Below, piece after piece: positions 1-8,405 of a DNA stretch of 64,000 nucleotides. Below the pieces are notes generated by a model. The model searched no databases and was not told where the DNA came from. It was given only the letters and a program-made list of their open reading frames with translations. The stretch is from NCBI RefSeq assembly GCF_014656135.1, contig NZ_BNBV01000019.1, forward strand, positions 1-64,000, written 5' to 3'. The stretch's first letter is position 1. Every line of letters starts with the position of its first letter. Origin of the DNA: Streptomyces thermodiastaticus (GTDB lineage Bacteria; Actinomycetota; Actinomycetes; Streptomycetales; Streptomycetaceae). A program made the position numbers and the translations under genes.

Positions 1-77
1 ACCACGACCACGACAACGACGACCACGGCTACGACAACGACGACAACGGCGACCACGGCGGCAAGGGCGACCACTGA
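1..77 (+). CDS. 3' end of an Asp/His/Asn-rich protein (partial)
   Basis: An open frame enters from the left edge (first whole codon at base 3) and ends in TGA at 75-77. The 24 visible residues are low complexity, made almost only of Asp, His, Asn and Gly, and end in GGKGDH. Such tails are common on secreted or surface proteins and could bind metal, but the body of the protein lies outside the window, so no function is assigned. Twin hairpins follow the stop. Confidence 0.55.
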   Translation, partial: HDHDNDDHGYDNDDNGDHGGKGDH

Positions 78-132
78 GTGACAACCCCCGCTCGCCGAAG
101 CCCACGGACACGACACGACACACACCGGACCC

Positions 133-228
133 CGGCCCGCCGTAATCGGGCCGGAGCCCACCCGACAACCGCATGACACACAGGACACAGAATCCCGGCC
201 CGCCGTAATCGGGCCGGGCTTCTGTGTC
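133..228 (+). terminator. Duplicated hairpin; the second copy is a strong terminator
   Basis: The same 22-base inverted repeat (stem CGGCCCG/CGGGCCG, loop CCGTAAT) occurs at 133-154 and 196-217. The second copy sits in a longer stem: 184-192 (GACACAGAA) pairs with 220-228 (TTCTGTGTC) outside a 9-bp CCCGGCCCG stem, with one internal mismatch. The position after the stop at 77 fits a factor-independent terminator. The doubling suggests local duplication. Confidence 0.7.
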
Positions 229-928
229 GCCACCGGCCCGGAAGCGTCCACCCGGGTGTGCACACCCCGCGCCGGCCCGGATCGTCATCTGTCCGCCACG
301 GCACCGGACGCCACGACGTCGCCCGGCGGCCCCGGCGAGCCTGGCGGCACGGCCACGTGCGGAACAGACGGCCCCTGTCCTGCACAGCGCGCGGTGACAC
401 CCACCCGCACCGGCATGACCGGCACCCGGCGGACGCCCGGAGCCACGGTCTCGCATGCGGTGGGACGCCAGGTGCTTCTGGGGCCATGGACCCGCACCCA
501 CGGCACACACCTCTCCCCCTGCTCGCCGATGGCCCCTCACACCTCACGGGCAGCGGCTTCCCCCGGCTGGGAGACACGGCGAGCGTGCGGCATCGCACAG
601 CGACAAAGAGGGACGAGACGACGAGCGGCGCAGGGAGCCGGGTCCGCGTCAGGGATCACGTGCTCACCTCGACAGTCACTCACCGGCCTCACTCGAGACA
701 GAGCCTGACGCCGAGTCAGCGCACCACGGAGCACTCGTCCAGGACGAGGACGGCGTCCTCCCCGGCTTCCGCCTCGTCCGCCGCCACGGCCACGCCGGCC
801 ACCCGCACCGCCGCGGTGGCGGCTTCCGCGGCGAGCGGCGGCGGAGAAAGCGTCGGCAGGTGTCTTGTGGCACGGCACGCGAGCGCCTACAGTTCCCGCG
901 GCTCGCAGAGAAGGACAGTGTCAGCGCC
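229..928. other. 700-bp stretch without a convincing gene
   Basis: I see no open frame here with a ribosome site and Streptomyces-like third-position bias over its full length. The one coding-like patch is on the minus strand, about 850 down to the TGA at 716-718, rich in Ala/Val/Glu and ending VLVLDECSVVR. It has no plausible start and could be a gene remnant. The promoter of the IclR gene should lie at the right end. Confidence 0.5.
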
Positions 929-1711
929 ATGCACAGAGTGACAAGGGACGACGCGGACGCGTCCTCGCACAGCGCCACCCGGCCGTTGAGCACCGTGATG
1001 AAGGCGCTGGCGCTGCTCGACTTCCTGGCCGGCTCGGACGAACCCGTCCGCGTGTCCTCGCTCGCCCGCGCGGTCGGATCCTCGCGCGGCGAGGTGCACC
1101 GGCAGCTGGTCACGCTCGAGGCCGCCGGCTGGATGGAACAGCTGCCCGACGGCTCCTACCGGCTCACCCTGCGCCCGGCCCACCTGGGACACACCGCGCT
1201 GCGCCAGGCCGGGGTCGGCGAACGCACCGCCCCGCTGCTCGCCGAGGCCGCCCGGGCCTGCGGTGAGGTGGTGAGCATCGCCGTGCTGGACGGCGACACG
1301 GCCCGCGTGGTCCAGCGTGCCGAACCCGGCCGTCCGCTGCGTGCCACCCTGCTGCCGGGCGACCGGCTCGGCCTGTGCAGCAGTGCCACCGGACGGCTGC
1401 TGTGCGCGCTGGCCGGCGAGAAGACGCTCGCGGCGCTGGCCCGGCGTGGGGTGCCGCTGCCGTCGGCGGGCGACCTGGCGGTGATCCGGTCGAACGGCTG
1501 GGCGGCGTCGGCCGACGGAGCGGAGGACGGGATCATCACCCTGGCGGTCCCCCTGCGCCGGGAGGACGGCGAGGCCGTCGCCGCGCTCAGCGTGCACGGT
1601 CCGCGGGAGCGGCTCACCCCGACCGGTGCGCTGGCGGTGCTGCGTCCGCTGGCACGCCGTGTCGAGCCGTTGCTGCGCCTGGACGGTGCCGCATTCGGCG
1701 TGCGGGCCTGA
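929..1711 (+). CDS. IclR-family transcriptional regulator
   Basis: The product is 260 residues, the usual IclR length. Residues about 25-80 form the winged helix-turn-helix (MKALALLDFL ... SSLARAVGSSRGEVHRQL) and the rest matches the GAF-like IclR effector domain (GLCSSATGRLLCA, GIITLAVPLRREDG). IclR proteins usually act as dimeric repressors or activators of catabolic operons and bind a small carboxylate in the C-terminal domain. The ATG at 929 was chosen because the family homology begins shortly after it; the frame is open far upstream without similarity. No catabolic operon is adjacent, so the target is unknown; MarR and FUSC genes follow after 124 bp. Confidence 0.88.
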   Translation: MHRVTRDDADASSHSATRPLSTVMKALALLDFLAGSDEPVRVSSLARAVGSSRGEVHRQLVTLEAAGWMEQLPDGSYRLTLRPAHLGHTALRQAGVGERTAPLLAEAARACGEVVSIAVLDGDTARVVQRAEPGRPLRATLLPGDRLGLCSSATGRLLCALAGEKTLAALARRGVPLPSAGDLAVIRSNGWAASADGAEDGIITLAVPLRREDGEAVAALSVHGPRERLTPTGALAVLRPLARRVEPLLRLDGAAFGVRA

Positions 1712-1820
1712 ACCACTTCCCTCCCGGGTCACACCTGGGCGGCGCGCACGCGGTCCGCCCCGTGGTGCCCCGCCCCGTCGTCCCCTCGCCGGGGGCGCGG
1801 ACGGACCTGCCTGTGCCGCG

Positions 1821-1847
1821 TTATATATTTGTGGTATGCATATACCT
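1821..1847 (+). promoter_or_regulatory. AT-rich promoter/operator overlapping the MarR start
   Basis: In GC-rich surroundings the stretch TTATATATTTGTGG then TATGCATATACC stands out. TATATT at 1824-1829 resembles a -10 box and ends 6 bases before the ATG at 1836, with no Shine-Dalgarno sequence between, which suggests a leaderless message. The imperfect inverted repeat GTAT-GCAT-ATAC covers the start codon and is a plausible MarR autoregulatory site. No good -35 box is visible. Confidence 0.45.
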
Positions 1848-2318
1848 TCCGACGGCGGCGACGGCCTGTCGGACGAGCGACGCATCGAGACCGCTGCCCG
1901 CGGCATGCTGCGCGACCTGGGAAGACTCAACCGAGCGCTGTTCCGCGCCGCCGACTTCGGGCTGAGCCACAGCGAGGTGTCCGTACTCGACGCGCTGGCC
2001 GCGGCGCCGCTGCGGGTCACCGAACTCGCTGCCCGCACCGGCATGGTCCAGCCCCGCGTCACCGTGATCCTGCAGAAGCTGCAGGAGCGTGACCTGGTCA
2101 CCCGCCGACGCTGCACAGCGGACCGGCGTGCCGTCGAGACCAGCATCACGCCCGCCGGACGGCACCTGCTCGACCAGGGACGGCAGCGCATGGCCGCGGC
2201 CCTGCTGAGCGCACTGCACACCACCCCCGTCGAGGACTGCGAGCGCGTCGTGTGCGCCGCCCGCCAGTCCGTCGCCACTCTCGCCGAAGCCATGGATCCC
2301 GTATCGGAGGCCAGTTGA
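1836..2318 (+). CDS. MarR-family transcriptional regulator
   Basis: The product is 160 residues with a central winged helix (LSHSEVSVLDAL ... VTELAARTGMVQPRVTVILQKLQERDLVTR) followed by the wing (CTADRRAVETSITPAGR) and a C-terminal dimerisation helix. MarR proteins are dimeric repressors that usually respond to phenolic or other aromatic ligands. The stop codon overlaps the TTG start of the FUSC-type membrane protein, so the two are translationally coupled and the regulator probably controls that exporter. The ATG at 1836 has no ribosome site, matching a leaderless transcript; the open frame extends upstream without similarity. Confidence 0.9.
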   Translation: MHIPSDGGDGLSDERRIETAARGMLRDLGRLNRALFRAADFGLSHSEVSVLDALAAAPLRVTELAARTGMVQPRVTVILQKLQERDLVTRRRCTADRRAVETSITPAGRHLLDQGRQRMAAALLSALHTTPVEDCERVVCAARQSVATLAEAMDPVSEAS

Positions 2319-5014
2319 CAAGCCCGGACACCACCCGGCAGGACACCCGGAAGACCACCGCCCCGAGCTCGGGCACCAGCGCGAGTCCGCCGAAGGCCGC
2401 GCACACCGGCACAGTCCCCCGACGGGTCTCCGGTCCGCCCAGGTGGTGGGACTGGGTGCTGGTCACCGACCCCGGACTCGGGCAGCTGCAGGCCGGCTGG
2501 CGGACGCTGGTGGCGATGTGCACCTCGCTCGCGGTGGGCTACGGCATGGCCGAGGCGCTCGGCATCCCGGCCATGATCGGCATGATGACCGCAGGGATGA
2601 TGGGCCTGATGAGCGCCTTCGCGGTGGCCGGCAACACCTGGCTCCAGCTGGCCAGGCCCATCCTGTGGATGCCGTTCCCGTACAGCGCGGTGCTCCTGCT
2701 GGCCGCGAAGCTGCACCACGACCGCGCCCTGGAGATCGGGCTGGACGTCGTGGCGCTCGCCCTCACCTTCCTGCTGGCACGGTACGGGCCGATGGCCCTG
2801 CTGACGGGCATGATGCTGTTCAACGGCCTGATGGTCGGCATCATCGTGCAGCTGCCGCCGGCCATGGTGGGCAAGGTGTTCGCCGTGGCGCTGGTGTCCG
2901 CGTCGGCGGTGCTGATCACCCGGCTGCTGCTGTGCCACCCGATGCCGCGTGAGGATCTGCTGCGCACGCAGCGGGCGTTCGTCGTGGAGGCCCGGCGGCT
3001 GGCGGACACCACGGTGGACGCCCTGGACCCGGAGGCCCGCATCGACCGGGTCGAGCGCCGGATGAACCGCTCGCTGCGCCGTCTGAACATGGTGACGGTC
3101 ACCATCGACGCGCGTCTCGCCCAGCCCGAGGCCGCCACCGACCCCGTCGTGGCCGAGCTGCTGCACCGCCACCTGTTCGACGCCGAGCTGGCGCTGCGCG
3201 GCATCGCCCAGGCGGTGCGGGTCCTGGCCGCGCAGTCGCCGCCCGAGGAGCTGCGCCAGGCGCTCGCGGTGGGACTGCTGCTGGCCCGTGACACCCCGCC
3301 GGCCGAGGCCGGCTGCCTGCGGCCGGCCGTGGAGACGATCCGCGAGCAGACCGAGGTGATCCTGCGCGATCCGCACGCCGACCCCGAGGCCGCCGAGTGC
3401 GCGGCCCTGGCCCGCCGGGTCGCCGACCTGCTGGACTCCCTGGCCGAGTCGCTGATCAGCTGGCTGACGCTGGGCTCGCAGACCTGCGCCGACCGTGCCG
3501 CGGTGCCGTTCCAGGCCGCCGTCGCACTGGAGAACAACCGGATCCCGGGTTCCGCCGAGCCGACGCGGCGTGCGCTGACCGCCCGGACGCAGCGCGGATG
3601 GCAGCGTGTCGTCCCCTACGTGCGTGCCCCGCTGCACGCGGGCGTGGCCGCCGCCGTCGTCTGCCCGATCGCCGAGGCCGTCGACCCGCAGCGGTTCTAC
3701 TGGGGGCTGGTCGGCGTGATGATCACGCTGTTCGGCACCAACACCACCCACGAGCGGCTGCGCAAGTTCGGCCACCGCATGGCCGGCACCGTCGTCGGCG
3801 CGGTGATCGGCGTGCTGCTGCTGCGTCTGATCGGCCACGACCACATCTACTGGACGCTGGCCGTCATCGTGCTGGGTCTGTCCTTCGGGGCCTGGGGCAT
3901 GCAGCGCGCCTACGCGCTGTGGGTCGTCGGGCTGGTCGCTGCGCTGGTCCAGATGTACGGCTTGACCACGCCGGACGGCGATATGAACCATCTGCTCGGC
4001 GAGCGTCTGCTGGACAACGGCATCGGTGTCCTGGTGGCGACGGCGTGCGCGGCACTGATCTTCCCGCTGTCCACCCGGACCGTCGTCCGCGAGGCCGAGC
4101 ACGGGTACGTCCAGGCCGTGCAGAAGCTGCTCACCCAGGTCGCGGCCCGCTGGGAGCGGCCGGACAGCCCGGTGCGGCTGCGGGGCGCGGCGCGGGCCGT
4201 GGACGTGGCGCTGTTCCAGCTCGCGGAGGTCTCCCGGCCCCTGGTGCGCATGCCGCTGGGGGTGCGCGGACGCGGGCCGCACCACCGGATGGCCCTGCTG
4301 AACACGGCCACCGCGCACGCCCGGGCGCTGGCCGCCGCGGCGGATGTCGACATCGACCTCTCCCCCGCGCTGTCCGAGCGCATCCAGCTGATCACCGAGA
4401 CGCTCACCGGTTCCCTGCGCGTGCTCGACCATCATCTGGCCAACGGCACCGCTCAGGGTGAGTGGCGCCGTGTCGGCCCGCTGGTGCGGGAGATGCAGAC
4501 GGCGCTGCGGCCCGCCGCTCGGGGGCCGCGTGCCCAGCGGCTGCAGACGGCGCTGCACGAACTGGACGCCCTCGACACGGCCCTCGCGGCCTACGCGGAG
4601 CAGCGCGGCCTGACCGTGACGTCCGGCACCGGCCTGTCCGGCCGGCCGCAGTCCGGTGCCGGCCGGCAGCACCGCGCGGGTGCCGCTCCGTCGGGCCGGG
4701 GCCGCCGGGCCACGCAGCCGGCGGCCACCGCGACCGTCGCACGCCCGGACGCCGGCGCCGCCGCACCCCTGGTGCCCGTGAACGGCACGGTCGGCTGCGC
4801 CGACCACCCCGCCGGCTGCCCGGCTCGGATCACCGTCGTCAACGCGCGCGGGCAGCGGGTCGCGCACACCTACACCGAGGCCGGCCGCTACCGGCTCGGT
4901 CTGCGCCCGGGTCATCACACCCTGGTGGTGTCCGCACCCGGCCATTCCCCGCGCGCGGAGTCCGTCACGGTGGCCACGTCGCAGCCGCGGATCCAGCGGG
5001 ACATCCGTCTGTAG
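2315..5014 (+). CDS. FUSC-family membrane exporter with C-terminal beta-sandwich domain
   Basis: This is a protein of about 899 residues with two hydrophobic blocks (about 60-210 and 430-595), each followed by a soluble stretch, the layout of FUSC/aromatic-acid exporter proteins (fusaric acid resistance, AaeB-like). Residues about 822-899 are different: a short CarboxypepD_reg/PEGA-like repeat (ITVVNARGQRVAHTYTEAGR ... LRPGHHTLVVSAPGH), normally extracytoplasmic, joined by a Gly/Ala/Arg-rich linker. The TTG at 2315 overlaps the MarR stop and has GGAGG at 2306-2310; no ATG with a ribosome site lies before the first membrane segment. The MarR gene upstream suggests induction by an aromatic or toxic compound. 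The substrate is unknown. Confidence 0.82.
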   Translation: MTSPDTTRQDTRKTTAPSSGTSASPPKAAHTGTVPRRVSGPPRWWDWVLVTDPGLGQLQAGWRTLVAMCTSLAVGYGMAEALGIPAMIGMMTAGMMGLMSAFAVAGNTWLQLARPILWMPFPYSAVLLLAAKLHHDRALEIGLDVVALALTFLLARYGPMALLTGMMLFNGLMVGIIVQLPPAMVGKVFAVALVSASAVLITRLLLCHPMPREDLLRTQRAFVVEARRLADTTVDALDPEARIDRVERRMNRSLRRLNMVTVTIDARLAQPEAATDPVVAELLHRHLFDAELALRGIAQAVRVLAAQSPPEELRQALAVGLLLARDTPPAEAGCLRPAVETIREQTEVILRDPHADPEAAECAALARRVADLLDSLAESLISWLTLGSQTCADRAAVPFQAAVALENNRIPGSAEPTRRALTARTQRGWQRVVPYVRAPLHAGVAAAVVCPIAEAVDPQRFYWGLVGVMITLFGTNTTHERLRKFGHRMAGTVVGAVIGVLLLRLIGHDHIYWTLAVIVLGLSFGAWGMQRAYALWVVGLVAALVQMYGLTTPDGDMNHLLGERLLDNGIGVLVATACAALIFPLSTRTVVREAEHGYVQAVQKLLTQVAARWERPDSPVRLRGAARAVDVALFQLAEVSRPLVRMPLGVRGRGPHHRMALLNTATAHARALAAAADVDIDLSPALSERIQLITETLTGSLRVLDHHLANGTAQGEWRRVGPLVREMQTALRPAARGPRAQRLQTALHELDALDTALAAYAEQRGLTVTSGTGLSGRPQSGAGRQHRAGAAPSGRGRRATQPAATATVARPDAGAAAPLVPVNGTVGCADHPAGCPARITVVNARGQRVAHTYTEAGRYRLGLRPGHHTLVVSAPGHSPRAESVTVATSQPRIQRDIRL

Positions 5015-5023
5015 GCGCCGGCA

Positions 5024-5047
5024 CCGGCACACCCCAGCGGGTGTGCC
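5024..5047 (+). terminator. Hairpin terminator after the FUSC gene
   Basis: A perfect 10-bp stem, CGGCACACCC (5024-5033) with GGGTGTGCCG (5038-5047), and a 4-base CAGC loop lie 10 bases after the FUSC stop codon. There is no T-run, as is usual in Streptomyces. Confidence 0.6.
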
Positions 5048-5211
5048 GCAGCGAAGCGGACGGCGGGCCACGACACGGCTCGCCGGCCGCCCGTGTGTGC
5101 GGCCCTGCCGCGTCGGCGTCGTCCCCGGCGGGAATCACCGGCCGTCTTGTCTTGGTTGACCCGACCACGTGTGACAGTGTTGGCCGGAAGTGCCGAGGCC
5201 GGGAGCATGCC

Positions 5212-6408
5212 ATGGACACGGTGACCCCGACGAACGACATTGCCGACAAGCTGCGGGGCCGGTTCATGGTGTCCGCGAAGGGGTGGTGGCCGGCCGGCTC
5301 GTTGCTGCTGATCGTGGCGATCCCGGTGGCCGACCATTTCCTGCCCCCGTACGTCCATCTCGCCCATCTGCTGGCCGTCGCGGTGGTGATCACCGCCATG
5401 GGGTCCGGTCCGGCGACCACCGCGGTCGTCGGCGTGCTCGCGGTGCTCGCCCTGGTCTGCGCGTCGGTCGATCGGAACACGCTGGCGAGCGAGAGCGTCC
5501 TGGTGGAGCTGCTGTCGCTGGGTGCGGTCGGCGCCCTGATGACGTTGCTGACGTTCCTTCGGCGCCGGCGGGCACAGGAGCTGACGCGGGCGCGCCGGGT
5601 GTCGGACGCGGCCCAGCGGGTGCTCCTGCGGCCCCTGCCGCCGCGGTCCGGTCCGGTGTCCCTGGCCTCGGTGTACCGCAGTGCCGAGGCCGACACATGC
5701 GTCGGCGGCGATCTGTACGCGGTGGCCCGCACCCGTGGGTCGACCCGGCTGGTGATCGGGGACGTCCGCGGCAAGGGGCTGGCCTCCATCAGCGACACGG
5801 CCATCGTGCTGGGGGCCTTCCGGGCCGCCGCGCATCGCGAGCTGCCGCTGCCGGAGCTGGTGGCCTCCGTGGAGGAGGCGGTCCGCTGGGGTCTGGTGGA
5901 GTTCTCCGAGCCGGGCGAGGACGCCCGGGAGCGGTTCGTGACGGCGGTGTTCGTGGACATCCCGGACGACCGGCGGGTGGTCAGCCTGATCAGTTGCGGG
6001 CATCCGCCGCCCCTGCTGCTGCGCGGCGGCGCCGCCGCGACCGCGCTGGTCGTGCCCGAGCCCGCGCCGCCGCTCGGTCTCGGCACGATCTCCCGGGGCA
6101 TGTATGCCACCGCGGCGTTCCGCTTCGCGCCCGGTGACCGGATGCTGCTGTACACCGACGGTGCGACCGAGGCACGCGACGACCGGGGAGTGTTCTATCC
6201 CCTGGCCGAGCGTGCCGCGGCCTGGGCCGAGGACCGGCCCGAGCAGCTGCTGCACCGGATCACCACCGATCTGCAGGCCTGGACGGGCGGCCGGCTCGAC
6301 GACGACCTGGCCATGGTCGTCGTCCAACGGGAGCAGGGTTCGTCGACCGTCTGCGCGAAGGGACAATGTGACCGAGCGAAGGCCGGCGGCGAACGGGAGG
6401 GCACATGA
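5212..6408 (+). CDS. Membrane-anchored PP2C/SpoIIE-type serine phosphatase
   Basis: The product is about 398 residues. The first 120 residues hold about four hydrophobic segments (LLLIVAIPVADHF, LLAVAVVITAMG, AVVGVLAVLALVC, LLSLGAVGALMTLLTFL) ending in a basic RRRR stop-transfer. The rest is a SpoIIE-type PP2C domain with metal-binding aspartates in CVGGDLYAV, VIGDVRGKG, LLYTDGATEARDD and LDDDLAMVVV. Such enzymes dephosphorylate anti-anti-sigma factors or similar partners at the membrane. The ATG at 5212 follows GGGAG at suitable spacing. The stop overlaps the GlxA-type regulator by 4 bp (ATGA), so the two are co-translated. Confidence 0.88.
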   Translation: MDTVTPTNDIADKLRGRFMVSAKGWWPAGSLLLIVAIPVADHFLPPYVHLAHLLAVAVVITAMGSGPATTAVVGVLAVLALVCASVDRNTLASESVLVELLSLGAVGALMTLLTFLRRRRAQELTRARRVSDAAQRVLLRPLPPRSGPVSLASVYRSAEADTCVGGDLYAVARTRGSTRLVIGDVRGKGLASISDTAIVLGAFRAAAHRELPLPELVASVEEAVRWGLVEFSEPGEDARERFVTAVFVDIPDDRRVVSLISCGHPPPLLLRGGAAATALVVPEPAPPLGLGTISRGMYATAAFRFAPGDRMLLYTDGATEARDDRGVFYPLAERAAAWAEDRPEQLLHRITTDLQAWTGGRLDDDLAMVVVQREQGSSTVCAKGQCDRAKAGGEREGT

Positions 6409-7439
6409 CGGCGGACACACACAGCGCGGGCGCCTCGGACACACACAGCGTGGGCGCCTTGGTGTTCGACGGCATGAAGATGCTCGATCTGTCCGGTCCG
6501 GCCGAGGTGTTCAGCGAGGCCAACCGGTTCGGGGCGCGCTACCGGCTGAGTCTTGTCTCGGTGGGCGGGGAGCCGGTGCACACGTCCATCGGCCTGCGGG
6601 TGCCGGTGGACGGCGACGCGCGGGCCGCCACGGTCTTCGGCACCCTGCTCGTGATCGGCGGCGATTTGCTGCCCGGCTCCCCGGTCGATCCCGGACTCGC
6701 CGCGGCCGCGAAGACGCTCGCGGAGCGGGCGGGGCGGGTGGCCTCGGTGTGCACCGGCGCCTTCGTGCTGGCCGAGGCCGGGCTGCTGGACGGCAGACGT
6801 GCCACGACCCACTGGGAGCACGCCGCCACGCTGGCCCGTCGCTGCCCGTCCGCCCGGGTGGAACCGGACGCCATCTTCGTCAAGGACGGGAACACCTACA
6901 CCTCGGCGGGTGTCACCGCGGGCATCGATCTGGCGCTCGCCCTGGTCGAGCACGACCACGGCCCCGACCTGGCCCGGCAGGTGGCCCGCTCGCTGGTGGT
7001 GCACATGCAACGGGCCGGAGGACAGTCGCAGTTCTCCGCCTCGCTGCAGGGCCCGGCCCCGAAGACCCCCGTTCTGAGACTGGTGCAGGAGGCCGTCCAG
7101 GCCGATCCGACCGCCGACCACAGCCTGGAGGCGCTGGCCGCGCGTGTGCGGGTCAGCCCGCGGCATCTGACCCGGATGTTCCGCGCCGAGCTGGACACCA
7201 CGCCCGGCAGGTATGTGGAGCTGATCCGTTTCGACCTGGCCAAGGCGCTGCTGGACGCCGGGCACAACGCCACCGAGGCCGCGGCGAAGTCGGGTTTCCC
7301 GAGCTACGAGAGCCTGCGGCGTGCCTTCGCCCGCCACCTCGGCCTGTCCCCCACCCGGTACCAGCAGCGTTTCGCCACGACCGGGCGCGCGTCCCGCCCC
7401 CGCACGCCGGCCGGGCCCGCGGGGGCGGTGACGTCATGA
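6405..7439 (+). CDS. GlxA-family AraC-type transcriptional regulator
   Basis: This 344-residue protein has two domains. Residues about 15-185 form a DJ-1/PfpI-like amidotransferase fold with the nucleophile elbow ASVCTGAFVLAEAG; residues about 230-335 form a double helix-turn-helix of AraC type (LEALAARVRVSPRHLTRMF ... AAKSGFPSYESLRRAF). In this family the DJ-1 part generally senses rather than catalyses. The ATG overlaps the upstream phosphatase stop and has GGGAGG just before it. The residues before the DJ-1 fold contain a duplicated DTHSxGA unit. An HD-domain gene follows after 103 bp on the same strand and is a likely target. Confidence 0.9.
   Translation: MTADTHSAGASDTHSVGALVFDGMKMLDLSGPAEVFSEANRFGARYRLSLVSVGGEPVHTSIGLRVPVDGDARAATVFGTLLVIGGDLLPGSPVDPGLAAAAKTLAERAGRVASVCTGAFVLAEAGLLDGRRATTHWEHAATLARRCPSARVEPDAIFVKDGNTYTSAGVTAGIDLALALVEHDHGPDLARQVARSLVVHMQRAGGQSQFSASLQGPAPKTPVLRLVQEAVQADPTADHSLEALAARVRVSPRHLTRMFRAELDTTPGRYVELIRFDLAKALLDAGHNATEAAAKSGFPSYESLRRAFARHLGLSPTRYQQRFATTGRASRPRTPAGPAGAVTS
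6414..6461 (+). repeat. 24-bp tandem duplication inside a coding start
   Basis: Bases 6414-6437 and 6438-6461 are near-identical 24-base units beginning GACACACACAGCG, differing at two positions. In frame they encode two copies of DTHS(A/V)GA(S/L) ahead of the folded DJ-1 domain. This looks like a recent slippage duplication that keeps the frame. Confidence 0.75.
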
Positions 7440-7542
7440 CCGTATTCGAGGGATTCCCGGCCGTTCCGTAGCGGACACGGCGGCTGCCCCTCTCGGAGAG
7501 TGAAGACGTAATCGATCCCCCTTCTTCCGAGGAGCGACCGCC

Positions 7543-8181
7543 ATGACCGAGAAGATCGCCGGTGTGGAGATCCCTGACAGCAAGCTCGTGCAGGAGGCCA
7601 CCGAACTCATCCGTGACACCACTCCGCCCCTGATCTTCCATCACTCCCGCCGGGTGTACCTGTTCGGCAGCCTGCAGGCCGCAGCGCTGGGCATCCAGCC
7701 GGACCCGGAACTGCTGTACGTGGCGGCGCTGTTCCACGACACCGGGCTGGTGCCGCCGTACCGCAGCGACGACCAGCGCTTCGAGATGGACGGCGCCGAC
7801 CAGGCGCGCGCCTTCCTGCTGGCTCATGACGTGCCGCAGGCGGCCGCGGACACCGTCTGGACGGCCGTCGCCCTGCACACCACCCCGGAGGTGCCGTACA
7901 AGATGGCCCCGGAGATCGCGGCGACCACCGCCGGGGTGGAGACGGACGTGCTGGGGCTGAATCTGGCCCACCTCTCCCGGGAGCAGATCGACGCGGTGAC
8001 CGCCGCACACCCGCGTCCCGACTTCAAGCGGCAGATCCTCCAGGCGTTCACCGAGGGCTTCCGGCACCGCCCCGCCACCACCTTCGGCACGGTGAACGCG
8101 GACGTGCTGGAGCACTTCGTGCCCGGCTTCCGGCGCATCGACTTCGTCGACGTCATCCAGGACTCCGCCTGGCCCGAGTGA
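7543..8181 (+). CDS. HD-domain metal-dependent hydrolase-like protein
   Basis: This 212-residue protein has the HD signature spread as in small HD hydrolases: H in IFHHSRRVYLFG, the HD pair in AALFHDTGLV, and a later H in VALHTTPEV. It resembles the actinobacterial group related to cyanamide hydratase (Ddi2-like), but activity cannot be proven from sequence. The ATG at 7543 follows GAGGAGCGACCGCC. The GlxA-type regulator directly upstream suggests induction by an amide- or nitrile-like compound (inference). No terminator is seen after it; TetR follows. Confidence 0.8.
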   Translation: MTEKIAGVEIPDSKLVQEATELIRDTTPPLIFHHSRRVYLFGSLQAAALGIQPDPELLYVAALFHDTGLVPPYRSDDQRFEMDGADQARAFLLAHDVPQAAADTVWTAVALHTTPEVPYKMAPEIAATTAGVETDVLGLNLAHLSREQIDAVTAAHPRPDFKRQILQAFTEGFRHRPATTFGTVNADVLEHFVPGFRRIDFVDVIQDSAWPE

Positions 8182-8405
8182 GGCGTGCCCGGCGCGGTGA
8201 CGCGGTCGGCTCCGCGGCCGGCCCGGGTAAGTCCCGGCACCGGTGAGGCGTGGGCGCCCCGCCGGTGCCGCTCCTTTTCGGCCGCCCTGTCCGTTGCGCG
8301 GGCCCGGCGGGCGGGTCGTGTAGGTTCGGGTGGGCGCCGCGCGGCCGGCCGAAGGCCGCCGTTCCGCAGCCGCGGCGCCGGTGTCCAAACGAGGGAGGTG
8401 CGGCG

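Noticed and set aside
716..850. Coding-like minus-strand stretch ending VLVLDECSVVR
   Set aside because: It has codon bias but no start, ribosome site or recognisable family within the space before the IclR gene; kept only as a possible remnant.
887..5071. A 1394-codon minus-strand open frame across IclR, MarR and FUSC genes
   Set aside because: It is a GC-skew shadow: the protein is an Arg/Gly/His/Gln-rich jumble without domains, while three convincing genes run on the plus strand.
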